6,169 nucleotides of DNA from Reyranella sp. (GTDB lineage: Bacteria; Pseudomonadota; Alphaproteobacteria; Reyranellales; Reyranellaceae), in assembly GCA_016780605.1 (NCBI GenBank), contig JADHLS010000336.1, forward strand, positions 1-6,169, given 5' to 3'. Shown in pieces: positions 1 through 6,169 of the stretch; the stretch's first letter is position 1, and every line of letters begins with the position of its first letter. Made by a program: the position numbers and the translations under genes. The notes beneath the pieces were generated by a model that searched no databases, was not told the origin of the DNA, and saw only the letters and a program-made list of their open reading frames with translations.

Positions 1-1
1 G

Positions 2-88
2 GACGACATCCAGCGCCTGCAGGGCTCGGAAGCCGCCGAGATCCTGCGCAAGGTGAAGTCCGACATCGCCGCCCAGCCGCTGGGATAG
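2..88 (+). CDS. C-terminal end of an upstream gene (partial), possibly a CoxD/MoxR-type AAA+ ATPase
   Basis: An open frame enters from the left edge and ends at TAG (86-88), giving 28 residues that begin DDIQRLQGSEAAEIL and finish DIAAQPLG. The codon use is GC-rich like the downstream operon, and the peptide looks like an amphipathic helix with a short tail. No diagnostic motif is present, so the family cannot be read from the sequence. In Cox-type clusters the gene directly before coxE is usually coxD, a MoxR-family AAA+ ATPase that works with the VWA protein. That identity is positional inference only. The start lies outside the window. The stop is 76 bases before the DUF559 gene and 492 bases before coxE, a gap almost entirely filled by the DUF559 cassette. 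Confidence 0.55.
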   Translation, partial: DDIQRLQGSEAAEILRKVKSDIAAQPLG

Positions 89-126
89 GGCGTGTACGTT
101 ATCCCGTCACATAGCGCCCTCAAGCT

Positions 127-163
127 CCTCTCCCCCGCGAGGGGGAGAGGTTGGGAGAGGGGG
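127..163 (+). repeat. Left inverted repeat with 10-bp hairpin
   Basis: Positions 127-136 (CCTCTCCCCC) pair perfectly with 141-150 (GGGGGAGAGG) around a GCGA loop. The GA-rich arm 151-163 follows. The whole 37 bases are the reverse complement of 507-543 with two mismatches, opposite positions 517 and 531. The 3' arm supplies the purine-rich ribosome-binding site of the DUF559 gene (GGGAG at 153-157, seven bases before the ATG). Similar C-rich/G-rich palindromes are known as dispersed repeats in many proteobacterial genomes. I recall them often lying beside DUF559 genes, but their copy number here cannot be seen from one window. Confidence 0.9.
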
Positions 164-164
164 C
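153..164 (+). promoter_or_regulatory. Ribosome-binding site of the DUF559 gene, inside the left repeat
   Basis: GGGAGAGGGGGC immediately precedes ATG 165. GGGAG (153-157) leaves a seven-base spacer and GAGG (157-160) a four-base spacer. The site belongs to the inverted repeat and is complementary to CCCCCTCTCC at 507-516 in the same transcript, so the two ends of the mRNA could pair and hide it. That pairing effect is inferred. Confidence 0.7.
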
Positions 165-581
165 ATGAGTAAGAAGTCGAGCACAGCACGTGAGCTCAGG
201 CGCGACCCCAGCCGTGCAGAACGAGTCTGCTGGGAATTGATCCGCGCCCATCGGATGGAGGGAATCAAATTCCGGCGACAGCATCCGGTCGGGCCGTACT
301 TTGCCGACTTTGCCTGTGTGTCGAAGAGGCTCGTCATTGAGATCGACGGGATTCACCACGACGACAGGCTCGAAGCGGACGCCCGTCGCACTGCTCTGAT
401 CGAGAGCCTGGGATGGCAGGTCGTCCGCTTTGGTGCGGGTGAAGTCCTGCAAAATCCTGATGGCATTTGGGCAACGATTCAGAATCTGATCAACGACAGT
501 GCGTCACCCCCTCTCCTAACCTCTCCCCCTAGCGGGGGAGAGGAACATGAGGGACGTATCAATCCTGACGGTACGTCGTAA
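165..581 (+). CDS. DUF559 domain protein (Vsr-like endonuclease fold)
   Basis: A 138-residue protein of the DUF559 family, which is related to the very-short-patch-repair and PD-(D/E)XK nucleases. Its cellular role is not established. Visible family signatures are the N-terminal ARELRRDPSRAE segment (8-19), FRRQHPVGPYFADF (36-49), and VIEIDG (57-62). D48, E59 and D61 fit the acidic metal-binding positions of the fold. RRTALIESLGWQVVRFGAGEVL follows at about 74-95, split by a loop. The globular part ends near residue 112. Residues 115-127 (PPLLTSPPSGGEE) are simply the translated right inverted repeat, and the stop lies beyond it. The ATG at 165 has a strong purine-rich site from the left repeat. 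The TAA overlaps the coxE ATG (TAATG). Lower GC than the neighbours suggests acquisition. No methylase is adjacent, so I do not call it a restriction enzyme. Confidence 0.85.
   Translation: MSKKSSTARELRRDPSRAERVCWELIRAHRMEGIKFRRQHPVGPYFADFACVSKRLVIEIDGIHHDDRLEADARRTALIESLGWQVVRFGAGEVLQNPDGIWATIQNLINDSASPPLLTSPPSGGEEHEGRINPDGTS
507..543 (-). repeat. Right inverted repeat with 10-bp hairpin
   Basis: Positions 520-529 (CCTCTCCCCC) pair perfectly with 534-543 (GGGGGAGAGG) around a TAGC loop. The C-rich arm 507-519 precedes it. The 37 bases match the complement of 127-163 at 35 positions. The repeat lies inside the 3' end of the DUF559 reading frame and encodes its tail. Its G-rich arm is followed by CATGAG (546-551), the same hexamer that follows the left repeat (164-169). 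There is no T-run after the hairpin, so it is not a typical intrinsic terminator. Confidence 0.9.
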
Positions 582-1834
582 TGGACGCGCTTCCCGAATC
601 CTCCGCCACGCCCGAGCGCGCTCATGGCATGCTGGCGAACAACATCGTCCACTTCGCGCGGACGCTGCGTACCGCCGGCTTGCGCGTCGGGCCGGGGCAG
701 GTGCTGCGCGCGGTCGAGGCGGTGGAGGCGGCCGGCCTCCAGAAGCGTGACGACTTCTACTGGACGCTGCACTCGGTGTTCGTGAACCGGCGCGACCAGC
801 GTGAGATCTTCGACCAGGCGTTCCACGTCTACTGGCGCAATCCGCGCCTGCTCGAGAAGATGATGGAGATGCTGCTGCCGTCGGTCGCCGTGCCCGCCGA
901 CCCCGACGAGAAGAAGCAGCTGAGCCGCCGCCTGCAGGAGGCGCTGCAGCCCGGCAAGGGGGAGGCGCCGCGCGAGGAGGAGGGCGAGCCGCCCGAGGTC
1001 GAGGTCGAGGCGACTTTCACCGTGTCCGACCGAGAGGTGCTGCAGCATCGCGACTTCGAACAGATGTCCCAAAGCGAGATCGACGAGGCGCTGCGCGCCA
1101 TCTCGCGGCTCCGCCTGCCGATGCCGCTCAGGCGCACGCGGCGCTACCAGTCCGCTCGCCGCGGACCGCGAGTCGATTTCCGCGCCTCCCTGCGGCGCGC
1201 GCTCAGGCCCGAGGGCCTGACCGAGCTGCGCAAGCGCGAGCCGCGCAAACGGCCGCCGCCGCTCGTCATCCTGTGCGACATCTCGGGATCGATGGCCCGC
1301 TATACGCGCATGTTCCTGCATTTCATGCACGCCATCACCAACGACCGCGATCGCGTCTACTGCTTCACCTTCGGCACGCGCCTGAACAACGTCAGCCGGG
1401 CGCTGCGCAACAAGGACGTCGACATCGCCCTGCAGAAGGCGTCGGCCCAGGTCGAGGACTGGTCGGGCGGCACGCGCATCGGCCAGACCCTGCACGAATT
1501 CAACAACAAGTGGTCGCGCCGCGTGCTGGGCCAGGGCGCCGTGGTCCTGCTGATCACCGACGGTCTGGACCGCGAAGGCGCCGTCGGCTTGGCTGAGGAA
1601 ATGGAGCGCTTGCATAAGTCCTGCTCACGCCTGATCTGGCTCAACCCGCTCTTGCGGTACGGCGCCTACGAGCCCAAATCTCAGGGCAACAAGGCCATGT
1701 TGCCCCATGTCGACGAGTTCCGGCCGGTGCATAATCTCGACAGCCTGGCCGGGCTGATCGCGGCTCTCGGCTCGGCGCTGACCGCCGGCGACGTGCGATT
1801 GGCGGGTTGGCAGACGGAACTGCGCAAGGAGTAG
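581..1834 (+). CDS. coxE: CoxE-like VWA domain protein
   Basis: A 417-residue cytoplasmic VWA protein of the CoxE family. In Oligotropha, CoxE acts with CoxD and CoxF in finishing the CO dehydrogenase active site (copper insertion). Residues about 20-105 form the conserved N-terminal region (NNIVHFARTLRTAGLRVGPG). A charged, Glu-rich linker follows (131-143 are mostly E, P and V). The VWA fold starts near 225 with a complete metal-ion-dependent adhesion site: D233-I-S235-G-S237, T298 in GGTRIG, and D327 in LLITDG. There is no signal peptide or membrane segment. ATG 581 overlaps the DUF559 stop and has no clear ribosome-binding site. ATG 629 (residue 17, MLANNIVHFAR) matches where family similarity begins and is a real alternative. 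The gene ends four bases before the first XdhC gene and carries that gene's AAGGAG at its 3' end. Confidence 0.88.
   Translation: MDALPESSATPERAHGMLANNIVHFARTLRTAGLRVGPGQVLRAVEAVEAAGLQKRDDFYWTLHSVFVNRRDQREIFDQAFHVYWRNPRLLEKMMEMLLPSVAVPADPDEKKQLSRRLQEALQPGKGEAPREEEGEPPEVEVEATFTVSDREVLQHRDFEQMSQSEIDEALRAISRLRLPMPLRRTRRYQSARRGPRVDFRASLRRALRPEGLTELRKREPRKRPPPLVILCDISGSMARYTRMFLHFMHAITNDRDRVYCFTFGTRLNNVSRALRNKDVDIALQKASAQVEDWSGGTRIGQTLHEFNNKWSRRVLGQGAVVLLITDGLDREGAVGLAEEMERLHKSCSRLIWLNPLLRYGAYEPKSQGNKAMLPHVDEFRPVHNLDSLAGLIAALGSALTAGDVRLAGWQTELRKE
1826..1831 (+). promoter_or_regulatory. Ribosome-binding site of the first XdhC gene
   Basis: AAGGAG sits seven bases before ATG 1839 and overlaps the last codons of coxE. 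It is the strongest Shine-Dalgarno sequence in the operon and fixes the start of the short XdhC protein. Confidence 0.85.
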
Positions 1835-1838
1835 ACTC

Positions 1839-2159
1839 ATGAGTGATGCGCTGGACGTTCTCGAACAAGTCGGCAAATGGAAGGACGCGGGCAAGGGCGT
1901 AGCCATTGCCACCGTGATCACCACCTGGGGTTCCTCGCCGCGTCCGGTCGGCAGCCAGCTCGGCGTCGACGACACCGGCGCCATGGTGGGCTCGGTCTCC
2001 GGCGGCTGCATCGAAGGCGCCGTGGTCCAGGAGGCCCTGGCCGCCATCAAGGACGGCAAGCCGCGGATGCTCGACTTCGGCGTCACCGATGAGCAGGCCT
2101 GGGATGTCGGCCTGGCCTGCGGCGGCAAGGTCCAGGTCTTCGTCGAGAAGGTGAACTGA
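1839..2159 (+). CDS. XdhC/CoxI-family protein, N-terminal domain only
   Basis: A 106-residue protein equal to the N-terminal XdhC_CoxI domain. XdhC-family proteins bind the molybdenum cofactor, protect it during sulfuration and hand it to the apoenzyme. Motifs visible: TTWGSSPRPVGSQL (28-41), GSVSGGCIEGAV (51-62, with C57 and E59), and GLACGG (91-96, with C94). C57 and C94 are the likely cofactor- or sulfur-handling cysteines of the family. The protein stops where a full-length XdhC would continue into its Rossmann domain; that domain is the next gene, one base downstream. The two probably act as a complex equivalent to one XdhC. It corresponds best to CoxF or CoxI of classical cox clusters, but I do not assign one of those names. 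Confidence 0.9.
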   Translation: MSDALDVLEQVGKWKDAGKGVAIATVITTWGSSPRPVGSQLGVDDTGAMVGSVSGGCIEGAVVQEALAAIKDGKPRMLDFGVTDEQAWDVGLACGGKVQVFVEKVN

Positions 2160-2160
2160 C

Positions 2161-2888
2161 ATGAAGGCCGAGACCATCAAGGCCCTCCAGGATGCCCGCA
2201 CCCAGCGGCGCGCCGTCACCCTGGCGACACGGCTGAGCGACGCCGCCGAAGCGCTGGTCTACCTGGACAAGGCGGAAGGGCCGCTGGCGAGTGACGCGGC
2301 CATCGTCACGGCGGCGCGCCAGGCGATGGACATCGGCCGCAGCGAGACCGTCGACATCGGCGGCCAGAAGATCTTCCTCAACGTCTACGTTCCGCCGGCG
2401 CGGTTGATCGTTGTCGGCGCCGTGCACATCGCGCAGTCGCTGGCGCCGATGGCGACCATGCTGGACTTCGACGTCACGGTGGTCGACCCGCGTGGCGCCT
2501 GGGCCACGGCCAACCGATTCCCCGGCGTGAAGGTCATCCAGGACTGGGCGGACGAGGCCTTCCAGGCGATGGGCCTCGATGCGTCGACCGCGGTGGTTAC
2601 CCTGACCCACGATCCCAAGCTCGACGACCCCGCGCTCGAGGCCGCGCTCAAGTCCGACGTCTTCTATGTCGGTGCGCTGGGCAGCCGGCGCACTCATGCC
2701 AAGCGCAAGGAACGGCTGATGAGCGAGGCCGGCATCACCGAGGAGCAGTTCGCCCGCATCCACGGGCCGATCGGGCTCAACATCGGGGCGAAGTCGCCGG
2801 CGGAGATCGCCGTGTCGATCCTGGGCCAGATCGTCGAGGTGCGGGCGCGCCGCCTGGAGGCGCTGGCCGCGCCCAAGGTGGCCGCCGC

Positions 2889-2892
<4 letters not shown>
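2161..2892 (+). CDS. XdhC/CoxI-family protein with C-terminal Rossmann domain
   Basis: A 243-residue protein whose second half is the XdhC_C Rossmann-like domain. Seen: the beta-strand and glycine loop LIVVGAVHIAQSLAP (82-96), the acidic end of the second strand in TVVDPR (D109), VTLTHDPKLDDPAL, then GALGSRRTHAKR (171-182), and IHGPIGLNIGAKSPAEIA (200-217), the most conserved stretch of the family. The first 75 or so residues replace the usual XdhC_CoxI domain and lack its CGG and SGGC motifs, so the catalytic cysteines must come from the preceding gene. ATG 2161 follows the upstream TGA by one base, with AAGGTG (2148-2153) as a plausible ribosome site. The 3' end overlaps the next start by four bases. 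The role in cofactor maturation is inferred from the family. Confidence 0.9.
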
Positions 2893-4531
<1,639 letters not shown>

Positions 4532-4535
<4 letters not shown>

Positions 4536-5752
4536 GCTTCGACGTCGCCGCCGTTCGCCGGCAATTCCCCATTCTGTCAGCTGTCATCGACGGTCAACCG
4601 GTCCACTATCTCGACAACGGCGCGTCGGCACAGACGCCCGAAGTTGTGCTCGACGCCGTGCGAACATACGAGACCACGGGTCGCGCCAATGTGCTGCGCG
4701 GCGTTCATCGGCTCGCCGAGCGCGCGACCGAGGCTTACGAGAACGCCCGCGCTGAAGTGGCGACGTTCCTCGGTGTCGATCCCATGGAGATCGTCTTCAC
4801 GGGCGGCTGCACGGCGGCGATCAACCTTGTCGCCTATTCGTACGGCTCGCTGCTGAAGCCCGGCGACCGCATCATCCTCTCCGAGCTGGAGCACCATTCC
4901 AACATCGTGCCCTGGCAGTTGCTGCGCCAGAGGAGCGGCATCGAGATCGACGTCGTGCCGGTCACCGTCAACGGCCGCATCGACCTCAACGCCCTGCCGC
5001 GGCTGCTGACGCCGCGCACCAAGTTGATCTCGCTGGCGCACGTTTCCAACGTCACGGGCACGCTGGTCGATGTGCATGCCGTGGTGACCCTGGCGCGCAC
5101 GGTGGGCGCCAAGGTGATGCTGGACGGCGCGCAGCGCGCCCCGCACGGGCCGCTCGACCTGCCGGCCATGGGCATCGATTTCTACGCCTTCGCCGGCCAC
5201 AAGGCCTACGGCCCCAACGGCATCGGCGTGTTGTGGGCCAAGGCCGAGCATCTCGAGGCCATGCCACCGTTCCATGGCGGCGGCTCGATGATCGGCCGCG
5301 TCACCTTCGCCGAAACGACATGGGCGCCACCGCCACGCCGCTTCGAGGCCGGCACGCCGCCGATCGGGCCGGCGATCGGCCTGGGCGCCGCCTGCAAATG
5401 GATGCGCGGCCTCGACTGGAAAGAGGCGCATGCCCACGAGATGGCGCTGGTCGAGCGGCTGATGGACGGCCTGCAGAAGATCGACGGCGCGACGCTGTTC
5501 GGTCCGCCGAGCACGCAGAACCGCTATCCGGTGGTGTCGTTCCTGCTAGACGGCGTGCATCCGCACGACGTGGCGCAAACTCTCGATTCATTCGGCGTCG
5601 CGGTGCGCGCCGGACACCATTGCTGCCAGCCGCTGATGGATCGCTTCGATCTCGACGGCACGACGCGTGTCTCGATTGCGCCCTACAACGACAACACCGA
5701 CATCGACGCCCTGCTGACGGGCGTGCAGCACGCGGCCCGGACTCTTCGGTGA
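4532..5752 (+). CDS. SufS-like group II cysteine desulfurase
   Basis: A 406-residue PLP enzyme that should convert cysteine to alanine and a protein persulfide. It matches SufS/CsdA over its full length, at the usual family size: HYLDNGASAQTP near the N-terminus, ELEHHSNIVPW (H121, H122; one stacks on PLP), SLAHVSNVTG, DGAQRAPHGPLD, AGHKAYGPNGIG with the Schiff-base lysine K224, FHGGGSMIG, RRFEAGTPP, and RAGHHCCQPLM with the catalytic cysteine C364. A second cysteine, C365, follows directly. ATG 4532 overlaps the preceding stop (ATGA), with GGAG at 4522-4525. The downstream SufU-like gene is the expected sulfur acceptor. In this operon the sulfur may go to the molybdenum cofactor, to Fe-S clusters, or both. 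The gene could be called sufS, but I leave the symbol empty because the pathway is uncertain. Confidence 0.92.
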
Positions 5753-5763
5753 TTGGCGCTCCG

Positions 5764-6169
5764 ATGACCGACCAGCTCTACCAGGACCGCATCGTCGCCC
5801 TTGCCAAGGCGAAGACCGGTGCCGGGAAGCTCGGCGCACCCACAAAGTCGGCGCGCCGCGACAATCCCCTGTGCGGAGATCGCGTCACCATCGACGTCAA
5901 GCTCGACGACACAGGCAAGATTGCCGAGATCGCCCATCAGGTGCGCGGCTGCCTGCTCTGCCAGGCCTCGGCATCGGCGCTCGCTTCGGTTGCCGTCGGT
6001 CGCAACGCCGCCGGCATCGACAAGGTACGTCAAGACGCCGAGCGCGCCATCGGCCGAGAGGAAGGGGAGGCCGGTGAGCCCTTCTCCGCCTTCGCCCCGG
6101 TCAAGGCCCACAAGTCGCGCCACGAATGCGTCCTGCTGCCGATCGACGCGCTGAAGGACGCTCTGTCTT
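5764..6169 (+). CDS. SufU/IscU-like Fe-S scaffold or sulfur-acceptor protein (partial at 3' end)
   Basis: An open frame runs to the right edge, giving 135 complete codons and no stop; homologous proteins end about here, so little is missing. The family is SufU/IscU. DNPLCGDRV carries C37 and D39, VRGCLLCQAS carries C63 and C66, and SRHECVLLP carries C122. The 56- to 59-residue interval from the second to the third cysteine is longer than in IscU and resembles SufU, which accepts persulfide from SufS through a zinc site built from these positions. Here it directly follows the SufS-like gene. ATG 5764 (MTDQLYQDRIVALAKA) matches the usual start. GTG 5749, overlapping the desulfurase stop as GTGA, would add five residues and cannot be excluded. 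Neither start has a clear ribosome site, which suggests translational coupling. Confidence 0.88.
   Translation, partial: MTDQLYQDRIVALAKAKTGAGKLGAPTKSARRDNPLCGDRVTIDVKLDDTGKIAEIAHQVRGCLLCQASASALASVAVGRNAAGIDKVRQDAERAIGREEGEAGEPFSAFAPVKAHKSRHECVLLPIDALKDALS

Larger units (their letters stand above)
105..570. mobile_element. Candidate DUF559 cassette bounded by long inverted repeats
   Basis: The segment contains a single DUF559 gene between two inverted repeats (127-163 and 507-543). Weaker inverted similarity continues outward: 11 of 17 bases between 110-126 and the complement of 544-560, then CGTCA at 105-109 against TGACG at 566-570. The hexamer GTACGT occurs just outside at 94-99 and 571-576 and could be remnants of a target duplication. 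On the left, five bases separate it from the repeat end, so this is not clean. The segment sits inside an otherwise gapless operon and has lower GC than its neighbours (about 60% against 70% in hand-counted 300-base blocks). It contains no transposase, so if mobile it would move by an unknown route or in trans. Exact ends are uncertain. Confidence 0.5.

Noticed and set aside
120..452. Open frames on the - strand opposite the DUF559 gene
   Set aside because: The + strand frame has the whole DUF559 signature. The antisense products have no family features, and one simply translates the left repeat as its tail.
127..543. Two hairpin units as a CRISPR or small repeat array
   Set aside because: Only two copies exist, in inverted orientation, separated by a protein-coding gene. 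There are no spacers of regular length.
520..543. Right-repeat hairpin as an intrinsic terminator before coxE
   Set aside because: No run of T follows the stem, and termination here would silence the downstream operon. It may still pause or process RNA.
165..581. DUF559 gene as part of a restriction-modification or defence system
   Set aside because: No methyltransferase, helicase or other defence gene is nearby; both sides are cofactor-maturation genes. The cassette explanation fits better.
547..750. 67-codon frame starting at ATG 547 with a good ribosome site
   Set aside because: The product is Arg-rich with no domain and overlaps coxE out of frame. I treat it as a side effect of the right repeat on initiation, not as a gene.
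479..1615. Long open frame on the - strand opposite coxE (and similar ones at 2083-2763, 3302-4564, 4577-5437)
   Set aside because: These are antisense shadows typical of GC-rich genes with strong third-position bias. They have low-complexity His/Arg/Ala/Gln composition, no recognisable domain, and lie fully over well-supported + strand genes.

Overview
The window is a compact, co-directional, high-GC stretch (all genes on the + strand). It reads as the accessory/maturation half of a cluster for a molybdenum hydroxylase of the aerobic CO dehydrogenase (Cox) / xanthine dehydrogenase family. The structural subunits are not in the window, so the enzyme served is inferred. GC content, the gene order VWA protein (CoxE-like) - two XdhC/CoxI-family proteins - molybdopterin-handling protein, and the DUF559 cassette suggest a soil-type alphaproteobacterium (Bradyrhizobium- or Reyranella-like). 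That placement is inference from family knowledge and was not computed.

Layout: 2-88 is the last 28 codons of an upstream gene. By position it could be the MoxR/CoxD-type AAA+ ATPase that normally precedes CoxE, but the tail alone does not prove it. Positions 105-570 look like a discrete inserted cassette: a small DUF559 (Vsr-like, PD-(D/E)XK-type) gene at 165-581 bracketed by two 37-base inverted repeats that match at 35 of 37 positions. Each repeat carries a perfect 10-bp hairpin. From 581 the operon resumes: CoxE-like VWA protein (581-1834), XdhC N-domain protein (1839-2159), XdhC C-domain protein (2161-2892), a fusion of a molybdopterin-binding domain with a MobA/MocA-type nucleotidyltransferase (2889-4535), a SufS-like group II cysteine desulfurase (4532-5752), and a SufU/IscU-like scaffold protein (5764 to beyond the end). 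Junctions are 4-base overlaps (GTGA, ATGA) or gaps of 1 to 11 bases, so the genes are almost certainly co-transcribed and translationally coupled.

How the genes could work together: the nucleotidyltransferase domain would make the dinucleotide form of the molybdenum cofactor (CO dehydrogenases use the cytosine dinucleotide). XdhC-family proteins bind and protect the cofactor. The cysteine desulfurase would supply sulfur for the terminal or bridging sulfido ligand, for Fe-S clusters, or both, with the SufU-like protein as sulfur acceptor or scaffold. CoxE, with its AAA+ partner, would act in late active-site assembly. In Oligotropha, CoxD is implicated in sulfuration and CoxE/CoxF in copper insertion.

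The least explained object is the DUF559 cassette. The repeats provide the gene's ribosome-binding site and encode its C-terminal tail. The gene's stop overlaps the coxE start. Removing the segment between two GTACGT hexamers would leave a normal 15-base gap between the upstream gene and coxE. Its GC content (181/300 counted by hand over 181-480, about 60%) is lower than that of the operon (209/300 over 2161-2460, about 70%). I saw no RNA gene, CRISPR array, recognisable promoter or factor-independent terminator, and no gene-free stretch over 300 bases.
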